A stretch of 64,000 bases of DNA from Novosphingobium kaempferiae (GTDB taxonomy: Bacteria > Pseudomonadota > Alphaproteobacteria > Sphingomonadales > Sphingomonadaceae). The notes beneath the pieces are model-generated. The model was not told the origin of the DNA, made no database searches, and was given only the letters and a program-made list of their open reading frames with translations. Position numbers and translations under genes: made by a program. Of this stretch, positions 51,151-59,757 are shown one piece after another; the first letter of the stretch is position 1, and the number at the start of each line of letters is the position of its first letter. The DNA lies in the NCBI RefSeq assembly GCF_021227995.1, contig NZ_CP089301.1, positions 2,728,001 to 2,792,000 of the forward strand. Reading direction: 5' to 3'.

Positions 51151-52148
51151 CAGGCGGTCTGGTCCAGCCAGGCCGCGACCTGCGTGGCGAGCGCGGCGAA
51201 GGCATCCGCCTGTGGGCCGGTTCCGGCGGCGGTCGGCGTACCCGCGTCGCCCTCGCGCCGGATCGCGATGTCGAGGGGGATGCGACCGAGGAACGGCACG
51301 TCCATGTCCTTGGCCGAGGCTTCCGCGCCGCCGCAGCCGAACGGGTTGCTCACCTCGCCGCAGTGGGGGCAGGCGTAACCGGCCATGTTCTCGACCACGC
51401 CGACGATGGGGACGCCGCCCTTGGTGAACAGCTCGACCGCGCGGGTGGCGTCGATCAGCGCGAGATCCTGCGGGGTGGAGACGATCACCGCGCCTGCGGG
51501 CTTGCAGCGCTGGAGCATCGTCAACTGCACGTCGCCGGTGCCGGGCGGCAGGTCGACGATCAGCACTTCGGCGCCGTCCCAGTGCCCCTCGACCAGCTGG
51601 AGCAGCGCGCCCGAGATCTTGGGCCCGCGCCACGCGATCGCCTGTCCCGAGGCGGAAAGGTGCGCCATCGACAGCGCGGGCACGCCCCAGCGGCTCTCGA
51701 CCGGGACCAGCCTGCCCTCATGCGCGGTGGCGCGCTTGCCCTCGGTGCCGAGCAGCCTTGCCTGCGAAGGTCCGTAGATATCCGCGTCGACGAGGCCCAC
51801 GCGCCGTCCCATCCGGGCCAGCGCCACGGCAAGGTTGGCCGAAAGCGTGGACTTGCCGACACCGCCCTTGCCCGACCCGACAGCCAGGATGCGCGGGCCT
51901 TTCGGCGGTGCGGGCTCGGCCTTGTCGGCCATCATGGCGACGCGCACGTCCTCGACCTGAGGGGCCAGCGCCGTGCGCACTTCGGCCTCCAGAGCGGCGC
52001 GCGCAGCGGCATCGAGCCCCGTCGCGTCGAGCACCAGCGTCGCGCGGCCATCGGCGTGGCGCAGCGACTGCAGGCGTTTCGCGGCCTCGGGCGGCAGCAG
52101 CGCCTTCAGTTCGTCGCCCTCGCTGCCGGTTCCTGCCACGCTGCTCAA
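51150..52148 (-). CDS. mrp: Mrp/NBP35-family iron-sulphur cluster carrier ATPase
   Basis: This 332-residue P-loop ATPase (ApbC/Mrp) carries Fe-S clusters to apo-targets in the cytosol. It has a short N-terminal domain, the deviant Walker A GKGGVGKS (about residue 95), the DADIYGPSQ block, the PPGTGDVQLT motif and the CPHC cluster-binding pair (about residue 243). The start appears to be TTG at 52148, behind GGAG seven bases upstream. Its stop abuts the oxidoreductase start. The family call is certain; client proteins are not known. Confidence 0.92.
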   Translation of the reverse strand: MSSVAGTGSEGDELKALLPPEAAKRLQSLRHADGRATLVLDATGLDAAARAALEAEVRTALAPQVEDVRVAMMADKAEPAPPKGPRILAVGSGKGGVGKSTLSANLAVALARMGRRVGLVDADIYGPSQARLLGTEGKRATAHEGRLVPVESRWGVPALSMAHLSASGQAIAWRGPKISGALLQLVEGHWDGAEVLIVDLPPGTGDVQLTMLQRCKPAGAVIVSTPQDLALIDATRAVELFTKGGVPIVGVVENMAGYACPHCGEVSNPFGCGGAEASAKDMDVPFLGRIPLDIAIRREGDAGTPTAAGTGPQADAFAALATQVAAWLDQTA

Positions 52149-52390
52149 CTCTTGTCTCCGGTCGGTTGCCGATGCGCGTCCGCATCGTTGCCGGGGCGCG
52201 CATCCGGCTCCGGCCTCGGCGGCTCAGGTGGCGCACGCGGGGAAAAAGGGCAAGAGAGGCACTGTTATTTGCCAGACGGGTACTTATAGATACGTTCATG
52301 AAAGCAATCGGTGGTGCAGACACGCCCGGCCCAGCTTCGGGTCAGGTGCCAGGGGACGGATCAGGGATTTCCACTTCGGGGATCTCCGCC

Positions 52391-53566
52391 ATGGCTGGAC
52401 GCAACAGCCCGTGGGGCGGCGGCGGCAGCAATGGTGGCGGAAACGACGGCGGCGACGGTGAAGGCCCCGCCGACGGCGAAGGCAGCGCGCCTTCCGGCGC
52501 GCCCGAGCAGCCGCAGGGCGAAACGCCCGAACGCAAGGGCCCGCGCAACCCCTGGCTCCCCAGCGGCGACGGCACCCCGCCGCGCCGCTCGGCAAGCATC
52601 GAGGACATCTTCCGCGGCCGCGCCGAACAGCGCCGTCCCGGCGGCGGTGGCGGCGGTCCGCGCATTCCCGGCGGCTTCCCCAACCTGCCGCGCCGTCCGG
52701 ACGGCAAGTCGTGGCTCCCGCTCGGCATCGGCGCGGCGGTGGTGGCGGTGCTCGCCATCTCCAGCGTCCACATGCTCGGCCCCAAGGAACAGGGCGTCGT
52801 CACCACACTCGGCAAGTATTCGCGCACGATCGATTCGGGCGTCAGCCTGACCCTGCCCTGGCCGATCGAGCGGGTGAAGGTCGTGGACGTCAGCTCGTTC
52901 CAGGTCGTCATGATCCCGGACAACGAGAACGAGAAGCTGATGCTGACCAGCGACAAGAGCCTGGTCGATCTCAGCTACCTCGTCCGCTGGAACATCAAGG
53001 GCCTGAAGGATTACACCTTCCGCCTCGCCGACCCGGACGAGACGGTGCAGGAAGTGGCCGAGGCCGCGATGCGCGCCTCGATCGCGCAGGTCTCTCTGGG
53101 CGAGGCGCTGTCGGGCGCCGGGCGCGCGCAGGTGGAGCAGGACGTGGGCGAGCGCATGCAGCGCATCCTCGACTTCTACCGCGCCGGCATCGCCATCCAG
53201 GGCGTCGAGATCAAGAAGGCGGACCCGCCGGCCAAGACCAAGGGCGCGTTCGACAACGTCAACGTCGCCCAGCAGGAAGCCGAGCGTGACCGCTCGGAAG
53301 CCCGCGCATGGGCGCAGCAGGTCATCGCCCGCGCGCAGGGCGACGCCACCGCCTTCGACAAGGTCTACGAGGAATACAAGCTGGCCCCCGACGTCACCAA
53401 GCGCCGCATGTACTACGAGACGATGGAACGCGTCCTGCGCGACAACGACACCGTCGTGGGCGAAAAGGGCGTGAACACCGTCCTGCCGCTTCCCGAGATG
53501 AAGCGCCGCCCCGCCCCTGCCGCCGATCCCTCGATCAGTGCGCCGACCAGCACGGGAGGCCAGTGA
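52391..53566 (+). CDS. hflK: FtsH-modulating membrane protease regulator HflK
   Basis: HflK forms, with HflC, a membrane assembly that restrains the FtsH protease. The 391-residue protein has a Gly/Pro-rich N-terminal cytoplasmic region (GGGGSNGGGNDGG), one membrane segment (about 107-128) and a prohibitin/SPFH domain (VRWNIKGLKDYTF, EAMRASIAQV). I chose ATG 52391 (AGRNSPWGGGG), which is typical of the family; an upstream ATG at 52298 would add 31 residues and lies directly after a TATAGATAC -10-like element. Its stop overlaps hflC by one base. Confidence 0.92.
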   Translation: MAGRNSPWGGGGSNGGGNDGGDGEGPADGEGSAPSGAPEQPQGETPERKGPRNPWLPSGDGTPPRRSASIEDIFRGRAEQRRPGGGGGGPRIPGGFPNLPRRPDGKSWLPLGIGAAVVAVLAISSVHMLGPKEQGVVTTLGKYSRTIDSGVSLTLPWPIERVKVVDVSSFQVVMIPDNENEKLMLTSDKSLVDLSYLVRWNIKGLKDYTFRLADPDETVQEVAEAAMRASIAQVSLGEALSGAGRAQVEQDVGERMQRILDFYRAGIAIQGVEIKKADPPAKTKGAFDNVNVAQQEAERDRSEARAWAQQVIARAQGDATAFDKVYEEYKLAPDVTKRRMYYETMERVLRDNDTVVGEKGVNTVLPLPEMKRRPAPAADPSISAPTSTGGQ

Positions 53567-54408
53567 TGAGCAACATCTGGCAGGACTACAAGGCCGCGTG
53601 GATCGCGGCGGGCGCAGTCGTCATCGGCCTGATGATGAGCACCATCGTCGTCTCCGAGGACGAGCAGGCCGTGGTCGTGCAGACCGGCCGTCCGGTGCGC
53701 GTCTACAACCCCTTCGTCGCCAATGCCGATTACGGCCAGACCGGCGCGGGCGTGCATTTCCGCATCCCGCTGGTCGAGCAGGTGATCCGCATCGACAAGC
53801 GGCTGCTCTCGGTCGACATGCAGCAGCAGCAGGTGCTCTCCACCGACCAGCAGCGGCTGAACGTGGACGCCTATGCGCGCTACCGCATCATCGATCCGAT
53901 CAAGATGGTCCGCTCGGCGGGCACCAGCGACCGCGTGACGCAGCAGCTTGAGCCGATCCTCTCCTCGGTCGTGCGGCAGGAACTGGGCAAGCGCACCTTC
54001 CAGTCGCTGCTGACGGCGGAGCGCGGACAGGCGATGGACAACATCCGCAAGCTGCTCGACCGCGAGGCCGCCGAATACGGCGCGCAGGTGGTGGACGTGC
54101 GGATCAAGCGCGCCGACCTTCCCGAAGGCGCGCTCGCCGCCGCCTTCGTGCGCATGGAGGCGGGCCGTCAGGAAGAGGCCAAGACGATCGCGGCACAAGG
54201 CCAGCGCGACGCGCAGATCATCCGCGCCGATGCCGAGGCGCAGGCCGCGCGAATCTATGCCGACAGCTTCGGCAAGGACGCGCAGTTCTACGACTTCTAC
54301 CGCGCGATGCAGAGCTATTCGGTGTCGTTCGCCAAGGATCAGGCAGGCGGCAAGACGATCCTGCTCTCGCCCGACAATGCCTATCTGAACCATTTCAGGG
54401 AGCCGTGA
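53566..54408 (+). CDS. hflC: FtsH-modulating membrane protease regulator HflC
   Basis: The 280-residue partner of HflK has a short N-terminal membrane segment (about 11-27, AAGAVVIGLMMSTIVV) and an SPFH domain with the LLSVDMQQQQVLSTDQQRLNVDAY strand region, followed by a coiled-coil-like C-terminal helix rich in Ala/Glu/Arg. Its start overlaps the hflK stop (TGATG), so they are co-translated. Stoichiometric production with HflK fits this coupling. Confidence 0.94.
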   Translation: MSNIWQDYKAAWIAAGAVVIGLMMSTIVVSEDEQAVVVQTGRPVRVYNPFVANADYGQTGAGVHFRIPLVEQVIRIDKRLLSVDMQQQQVLSTDQQRLNVDAYARYRIIDPIKMVRSAGTSDRVTQQLEPILSSVVRQELGKRTFQSLLTAERGQAMDNIRKLLDREAAEYGAQVVDVRIKRADLPEGALAAAFVRMEAGRQEEAKTIAAQGQRDAQIIRADAEAQAARIYADSFGKDAQFYDFYRAMQSYSVSFAKDQAGGKTILLSPDNAYLNHFREP

Positions 54409-54556
54409 GCGGCTTCGGTCGTTGCCGACTGGAACCCGCGTAAAAGTGGCGGATTTCCGCATCATTCAAATCCGGTTAAGCTCACGCGGCGTGAAACAGC
54501 GCCGGGGTTATAGTTCGGATTTAGGCGCAAGCCGCCAAACGGAGGAATCAAAGGAC

Positions 54557-56098
54557 GTGAAGCCCGTGCGATATGCTTATGGACTGACCACAGCGCTCCT
54601 GCTTGGAGGCGCTACCGCATCGCTCGTCACCGGCTACCCCGCAGGCGCGCAGGTGGCCCAGAACGAGGCCAGCGAAATCTCGAAGATGGTGCCCCGTGCC
54701 GGGGCCCCGGTCAGCTTCGCCGACCTGACGGAGCAGCTCCAGCCTGCCGTCGTCAATATCTCGACCCGCCAGAAGGTGCAGGTCCAGGGCGGCGGCAACC
54801 CCTTCGCGGGCACCCCGTTCGAGGGGCTGTTCGGCGGACAGGGCGGCGGCGCGACACCGCAGACGCGCGAGGCGCAGTCGCTCGGCTCGGGCTTCGTCGT
54901 CTCGTCGGACGGCTATGTCGTGACCAACAACCACGTCATCACCGCCGAGGGCAAGGGACAGGTCGAATCGATCACCGTCACCATGACCGACGGCACCGAG
55001 TATCCGGCGAAGCTGATCGGCAAGGACGCCGCATCGGACCTCGCGGTGCTCAAGATCGACGCCAAGAAGCCCCTGCCCTTCGTCAAGTTCGGCGACAGCC
55101 GCAACGCGCGCGTGGGTGACTGGGTGGTCGCCATCGGCAACCCGTTCGGCCTGTCCGGCACGGTGACCGCGGGCATCATCTCCGCCGTCTACCGCAACAC
55201 CGGCGCGGGCGGCGCCTACGACCGTTACCTCCAGACCGACGCCGCCATCAACCGCGGCAACTCGGGCGGCCCCATGTTCGACATGAAGGGCCAGGTCATC
55301 GGCATCAACAACGCGATCTTCTCGCCCACCGGCGGCAGCGTCGGCATCGGCTTCGCGATCCCGGCAGAGACCGCCGCGCCGATCGTCGAAAAGCTGAAGG
55401 CGGGCCAGGCGATCGAGCGCGGCTACCTCGGCGTGCGCATCCAGCCGATCACCGAGGATCTCGCCGATTCGCTGGGCATCGCGCACAACAAGGGCGAGTT
55501 CATCCAGCTGGTCGAGCCCGACGGCCCTGCCGCCAAGGCCGGCCTGCAGGCGGGCGACGTGGTGCTCAAGGTCGACAACAAGGAAGTCACCAAGGACCAG
55601 ACGCTCTCGTTCATCGTCGCCAACACCGCGCCGGGCAACCGCATCCCGGTCGAGGTCCTGCGCGGCGGCAAGCGCCAGACGCTGACCGCCACCGTCGCCA
55701 AGCGCCCGACCGACGAGGAACTGTCGGCGTTCGACCCGAACGGCGAGCAGGACGAGGACGCCTTCAACAACCCGCCCGAGAAGCAGGAAAAGGGCGTCGT
55801 CGAGAACTCGCTCGGCATGTCCGTCACGCCGCTGACCGCGCAGATCGCACGCCAGCTCGGCGCGGCGGAAGGCACCAAGGGCCTCGTCATCGTCGCGGTC
55901 GATCCGAACTCGGACGCGGGCCAGAAGGGCTTCCAGCGCGGCTTCATCATCCTGCAGGCGGGCGGTCGCCCGGTCGCCACGCAGGCCGACCTCAGCGCCG
56001 CGATCACCGCCGCCAAGGCGGAAGGCCGCAGCGCCCTGCTCCTGCGCATCCAGCCGCGCGGCCAGCAGGCGACGTTCGTGCCGGTGCGCCTGCGCTGA
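54557..56098 (+). CDS. degP: DegP/HtrA (Do-family) periplasmic serine endopeptidase
   Basis: The 513-residue protease and chaperone clears misfolded envelope proteins. It has a signal peptide, a trypsin-like domain with the catalytic triad H126 (NNHVIT), D161 (SDLAVLK) and S236 (GNSGGP), and two PDZ domains (about residues 290-380 and 410-500). The start is GTG at 54557 behind AAAGGA; a GTG three codons later is also possible. It has its own ~150-bp upstream gap and is followed by a strong terminator. Location next to hflKC is common in alphaproteobacteria. Confidence 0.93.
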   Translation: MKPVRYAYGLTTALLLGGATASLVTGYPAGAQVAQNEASEISKMVPRAGAPVSFADLTEQLQPAVVNISTRQKVQVQGGGNPFAGTPFEGLFGGQGGGATPQTREAQSLGSGFVVSSDGYVVTNNHVITAEGKGQVESITVTMTDGTEYPAKLIGKDAASDLAVLKIDAKKPLPFVKFGDSRNARVGDWVVAIGNPFGLSGTVTAGIISAVYRNTGAGGAYDRYLQTDAAINRGNSGGPMFDMKGQVIGINNAIFSPTGGSVGIGFAIPAETAAPIVEKLKAGQAIERGYLGVRIQPITEDLADSLGIAHNKGEFIQLVEPDGPAAKAGLQAGDVVLKVDNKEVTKDQTLSFIVANTAPGNRIPVEVLRGGKRQTLTATVAKRPTDEELSAFDPNGEQDEDAFNNPPEKQEKGVVENSLGMSVTPLTAQIARQLGAAEGTKGLVIVAVDPNSDAGQKGFQRGFIILQAGGRPVATQADLSAAITAAKAEGRSALLLRIQPRGQQATFVPVRLR

Positions 56099-56123
56099 CG
56101 CGACGCCAGGGCTGAAATCAGAG

Positions 56124-56153
56124 CGCCCGCCGGAGCGATCCGGCGGGCGTTTT
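56124..56153 (+). terminator. Intrinsic terminator of degP
   Basis: CGCCCGCCGGA and TCCGGCGGGCG form a perfect 11-bp GC-rich stem with the loop GCGA, followed by TTTT. It lies 25 bp after the degP stop on the transcribed strand and is a classic rho-independent terminator. Confidence 0.9.
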
Positions 56154-56166
56154 GCTGTCCGGCAAA

Positions 56167-56297
56167 TTCCTCCCCGAGCTTGTCTCGGGGAGGGGGACCG
56201 CCGCCGCAGGCGGTGGTGGAGGGGGAGAAGGCGCGCAATTCCCCCTCCGTCAGTCGCTACGCGACTGCCACCTCCCCGAGACAAGCTCGGGGAGGAA
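56167..56297. repeat. 131-bp intergenic element with perfect 27-bp terminal inverted repeats
   Basis: TTCCTCCCCGAGCTTGTCTC... (56167-56193) is the exact reverse complement of 56271-56297. Each arm is itself a hairpin (CCTCCCCGAG, CTTGT loop, CTCGGGGAGG). Inside are three more stems: ACCGCC/GGCGGT, GGAGGGGGA/TCCCCCTCC (56218-56226 with 56240-56248) and CAGTCGC/GCGACTG (56251-56257 with 56261-56267). There is no coding capacity. It looks like a non-autonomous or REP-like dispersed element. Confidence 0.85.
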
Positions 56298-56303
56298 CTA
56301 AGC

Positions 56304-56341
56304 AAAAGGCCCGCCTCTCCTGAGAGAAGCGGGCCTTTTTC
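56304..56341. terminator. Bidirectional terminator between degP and PBP1A genes
   Basis: AAAAGGCCCGC and GCGGGCCTTTT flank a shorter CTCTC/GAGA(A) stem with a CTGA loop, and runs of A and T lie on either side. It can stop transcription from both directions, suiting the convergent degP and PBP1A genes. The distance to the PBP1A stop is 17 bp. Confidence 0.88.
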
Positions 56342-56358
56342 GTCTAACCGGTAAGCGT

Positions 56359-58596
56359 TCAGAACTGCGTGCCGGGAGCCCGCGTCGGCGTAGGTCTTGG
56401 CGTCGGCGTCACCCGCGGCATCGGCGTCATGCGCGGCGCAGGCGTCGCGCGAGTGCCGGGTTCCGCGCCCTGCCCCGGTCGCAGCCCCGGATCCTCGCTC
56501 CTGCGCCCTGTGGCACGGTCGAGGAAGTCGGGACCGACCGCAGGCGGCGGCGCGCCCTGCGGACCGTAGTCGGGCGGCATCTGTCCACCCTGGCCCTGCC
56601 CCGGATACTGGCCCTGCCCGTCTTGACCCTCGCCATAAGGCTGCTGGTCCGGCGCACCGTCGGGGCGGACGAGGTTGCCGTTCTCGTCGGTGTAGTAATA
56701 GTCCTCGGGATTGCCCTGCATCTGCTCGTCGTCGGGTTCGAGCTGCCATTCGGGCAGCTTGAGTTCGGTGTCGAACTGCTCGACCGGACGCTTGGCGACG
56801 GCGACCTTCATGTAGTCCGCGAAGGCCCGCGCCGGGGCATGGCCGCCAGAGAGTCCGCCGACCCGCTTGGCATCGTCGCGGCCCATCCACACGCCGGTGG
56901 TCACGCCGCTGGAGAAGCCGAGGAACCAGCCGTCCTTGTTCGAGCTGGTGGTGCCGGTCTTGCCCGCGACAGGCCGCCCGATCTGCGCGGCGCGGCCGGT
57001 GCCGATGGCGACGGCGGTCTGCAGCAGGTCGGTGATCCCGGCGGCGACGTAATGCGGCACCAGCACCTGCCCGCGCACCGACTTGTGCTCGTAGAGCAGT
57101 TCGCCCGAGGTCGTCGTAACCTTGACGATGCCGTAGGGCTCCACCGAAGTGCCGCCCGACGACACCGCCGCGAAGGCGCGCGTCATGTCGATCACGCGCA
57201 CTTCCGAGGTTCCGAGCACCATGGCGGGCTTGGTGTTGATCTCGGTGGTGATGCCGAAGCGCTTGGCCATGCTGGCGACGGTGCCGAAGCCGACCTCGTT
57301 GCCCAGCTGCGCGGCGATGGTGTTCTTGGAATAGGCGAAGGCGGTGCGCACGTCGATCTGGCCGGCGAAGTTGCGGCCGTCGTTCTGCGGGCTCCAGCCC
57401 TGGATCGTCACCGGCTCATCCACCACGGCGTCGTCAGGCGTGTAACCCGCCTCCAGCGCCGAGAGGTAGACGAACAGCTTCCATGCCGAACCGGGCTGGC
57501 GCAGCGCGCTCGTCGCGCGGTTGTAGTTCGAGTTCACGTAGTCGGTGCCGCCGACCATCGCCAGCACCGCGCCGTCGCGGTCGAGGCTGACGAGCGCACC
57601 CTGCGCGCCTGCGGGCACGTTGGCGTCGATCGCCTTGGTCGCCGCGTCCTGCGCCTGCAGGTCGAGCGTGGTCCAGACCTCGATCGGCTCGTTGTTCTCG
57701 GGCAGCAGCATGTCGAGCTGCGGCAGCGCCCAGTCGGTGAAGTAGCGGACCGAGTTCTGGCCCTTTTCCTTCGCCACCTTCACGTCCGAGAAGTCGACGC
57801 TGTCGGCCTCGGACTGCGAGATCACGCCCTCGCGCGCCATCAGGCCGAGCACGACCTTGCCGCGACCCTTCGCGGCCTCGACGTCGGCGGTGGGCGAATA
57901 GTTCGACGGGGCCTTCACCAGACCGGCGATGATCGCGGCCTCGGCGGTCGACAGCTCGGTAGCGGGGTGGCCGAAGAACTTGCGGCTCGCCGCGTCGATC
58001 CCGTAGGCGCCGCCGCCGAAGTAGACCTTGTTCAGATAGAGTTCGAGGATCTGGTCCTTCGAGAACTTGCGCTCCAGCGCCAGCGCCAGCACCATCTCGC
58101 GCGCCTTGCGGGTCCACGACCGCGCATTGCTGAGGAAGATGTTGCGCGCCAGCTGCTGCGTCAGCGTCGAGGTCGCCTTGGCCCGGCTGTCCGTGGTGAA
58201 CGAGACGTAGACCGCGCGGGCAAGGCCCACCACGTCGACGCCCGGATGGCTGCGGAAGCGGCGATCCTCCACCGAGACGATGGCGTCGCGCATGATCGGG
58301 GGAATCTCGCCGTAGCTCATCCACTTGCCGTAGCTCGGCCCGAGCGAGACGAGTTCGCGGCCGTCGCGCGCGCGGACCACGATCATCTGGCCGTTCTGGC
58401 TGCTCTTGAGCGAGCCGTAGTCGGGCAGTTCGCGCATCGTGAAGAACACGGCGGTGCCGAGGAAGATCGCGCCGAGCAGCGCCAGCGCGCCGCCCCAGAT
58501 CAGGACGCCGCGCACGATGCGGCGCCACAGGGGCCTGGCTTGTGATCGCGTGGATGCGCCGCTGGGTCCGCGGCTGCGGCCGGAATTCTTGGCCAT
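56359..58596 (-). CDS. mrcA: Penicillin-binding protein 1A-type bifunctional peptidoglycan synthase
   Basis: The 745-residue class A PBP has a cytoplasmic tail, one membrane segment (about 28-52), a glycosyltransferase domain (EDRRFRSHPG with catalytic Glu near residue 107) and a transpeptidase domain with SAWK (S370/K373), YSKNT and KTGT. The C-terminal tail is Gly/Pro/Gln-rich and then Pro/Thr/Arg-rich (repeated TP-motifs ending PGTQF). It polymerises and cross-links cell wall. The ATG at 58596 has no clear ribosome site, so a small shift of start is possible. The gene symbol follows E. coli; the exact paralogue name may differ. Confidence 0.93.
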   Translation of the reverse strand: MAKNSGRSRGPSGASTRSQARPLWRRIVRGVLIWGGALALLGAIFLGTAVFFTMRELPDYGSLKSSQNGQMIVVRARDGRELVSLGPSYGKWMSYGEIPPIMRDAIVSVEDRRFRSHPGVDVVGLARAVYVSFTTDSRAKATSTLTQQLARNIFLSNARSWTRKAREMVLALALERKFSKDQILELYLNKVYFGGGAYGIDAASRKFFGHPATELSTAEAAIIAGLVKAPSNYSPTADVEAAKGRGKVVLGLMAREGVISQSEADSVDFSDVKVAKEKGQNSVRYFTDWALPQLDMLLPENNEPIEVWTTLDLQAQDAATKAIDANVPAGAQGALVSLDRDGAVLAMVGGTDYVNSNYNRATSALRQPGSAWKLFVYLSALEAGYTPDDAVVDEPVTIQGWSPQNDGRNFAGQIDVRTAFAYSKNTIAAQLGNEVGFGTVASMAKRFGITTEINTKPAMVLGTSEVRVIDMTRAFAAVSSGGTSVEPYGIVKVTTTSGELLYEHKSVRGQVLVPHYVAAGITDLLQTAVAIGTGRAAQIGRPVAGKTGTTSSNKDGWFLGFSSGVTTGVWMGRDDAKRVGGLSGGHAPARAFADYMKVAVAKRPVEQFDTELKLPEWQLEPDDEQMQGNPEDYYYTDENGNLVRPDGAPDQQPYGEGQDGQGQYPGQGQGGQMPPDYGPQGAPPPAVGPDFLDRATGRRSEDPGLRPGQGAEPGTRATPAPRMTPMPRVTPTPRPTPTRAPGTQF

Positions 58597-58748
58597 GGGT
58601 AGAGTGGAAACCCCGTAAAGGACAGGAGACGTTCGGTCGCTCCTACACCTTGCACGGGGATTTGTAACCCGAGGTGAACATGCGAGGCGGGGTTTGCATG
58701 GGAAATCCTTGCCGCCTGCACGGGGAGGTGCAGTTCGAAGAGAACGCA

Positions 58749-58776
58749 TTCCTCCCCGAGCTTGCCCGGGGAGGAA
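58749..58776. repeat. Half-copy of the 56167 element (short inverted repeat)
   Basis: TTCCTCCCCG and CGGGGAGGAA pair perfectly across an 8-nt loop. The sequence is a variant of one arm of the 131-bp element ~2.5 kb to the left. It lies 10 bp after the msrB stop and may double as its terminator hairpin. Confidence 0.75.
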
Positions 58777-58785
58777 CTTGTCACC

Positions 58786-59184
58786 TCAGTCCTTCGGTTC
58801 GAAGTCCAGCGAGGCGCTGTTGATGCAGTAGCGCAGGCCCGCCGGTCCCGGGCCGTCAGGGAAGACGTGGCCGAGGTGGCCATCGCACTTGGAGCAGCGC
58901 ACTTCGGTGCGGATCATGCCGTGCGAGGTATCGCGCAGTTCGTCGATCGCGGTGTCCTCGACCGGGGCGGTGTAGCTCGGCCAGCCGCAGCCGGATTCGT
59001 ACTTCGCCTCGGATTCGAACAGCGGCGCGCCGCAGCCCGCGCAGGTGTAGAGGCCTTCCTGCTTGTTCTTCTCGTACTTGCCGGTGAAGGCGCGTTCGGT
59101 GCCGGCCTGGCGCAGCACGTAGTACTGCTCGGGGCTCAGGCGCTCGCGCCACTCGGCATCGGTAAGCTGGATCTTGTCGGTCAT
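58786..59184 (-). CDS. msrB: Methionine-R-sulfoxide reductase MsrB
   Basis: MsrB repairs methionine-R-sulfoxide in oxidised proteins. The 132-residue protein has a zinc site made of C48/C51 and C97/C100, the resolving-type C66 in ESGCGWPSY, and the catalytic C120 in LRYCINSAS. The ATG at 59184 is set by the family N-terminus. It follows the cupin gene with 58 bp between. All catalytic residues are present. Confidence 0.96.
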   Translation of the reverse strand: MTDKIQLTDAEWRERLSPEQYYVLRQAGTERAFTGKYEKNKQEGLYTCAGCGAPLFESEAKYESGCGWPSYTAPVEDTAIDELRDTSHGMIRTEVRCSKCDGHLGHVFPDGPGPAGLRYCINSASLDFEPKD

Positions 59185-59242
59185 CGGGGGAGCTCTCCTT
59201 CGGACGCGGATATGGGGCGGAAACCCTGAGGATTCCAGAGGG

Positions 59243-59707
59243 TCAGCGCATCCGTTCGGTCGGGTACGGGGTGCCGTCCTTGTGGAAGTAGCCGTCGCCG
59301 TCGAACTTCATGTCGATGTCGGAATAGGCGCCGGTGCCTTGCGGATTGCCCGCGCTGATGGCGACGAAGCTGCAATCGGCGTCGCTCTCGTTGATGAGGT
59401 GATGCCCGTCGATGACGCCCTTGGCCCATGCGCAGACGTCGCCGGGGCGCAGGACGGTGCGGCCGCCGTCCTCCACCAGCACCGCCTCGCCGGTCAGCAT
59501 GACGAGCAGTTCGTCCTCGTCGTCGTGCCAGTGCCGCTGGCTGGACCATGCGCCGGGCTTGAGCACCACATGGCTCGCGCCCATCTGCGTCAGCCCGCCC
59601 GCCGGGGCGAGCCTGCGCCACCAGCGCCCCTCCACCGCCGCGTCGAAAGGCGCGGGATAGCCGGTGCGGTTGGCCTGCGGGATGGCGTCCAGATCGAGCT
59701 TGGGCAT
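59243..59707 (-). CDS. Cupin-fold protein, function unknown
   Basis: The 154-residue protein is a single-domain cupin with metal-binding motif 1 ([20 protein letters not shown], about residues 57-76) and motif 2 ([19 protein letters not shown], about 90-108). The histidines and glutamate suggest a bound metal. The ATG at 59707 (MPKLDLD) is preferred over one three codons upstream. It is divergent from dapE with ~50 bp between. No substrate can be inferred. Confidence 0.85.
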   Translation of the reverse strand: MPKLDLDAIPQANRTGYPAPFDAAVEGRWWRRLAPAGGLTQMGASHVVLKPGAWSSQRHWHDDEDELLVMLTGEAVLVEDGGRTVLRPGDVCAWAKGVIDGHHLINESDADCSFVAISAGNPQGTGAYSDIDMKFDGDGYFHKDGTPYPTERMR

Positions 59708-59757
59708 GGTCCTCACCTATGGTCATGGCGCGCGGGTTATGCGATGGCGCGCAGGAT

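Noticed and set aside
52298..52390. Longer hflK start at ATG 52298
   Set aside because: It lies directly after a -10-like TATAGATAC and has no ribosome site. The ATG at 52391 gives the family-typical N-terminus.
54432..54460. GGAACC near degP considered as an EcfG/RpoE stress promoter
   Set aside because: At 16-17 bp downstream the expected CGTT-like -10 is not found (GATT or ATTT instead), so the match is too weak to call.
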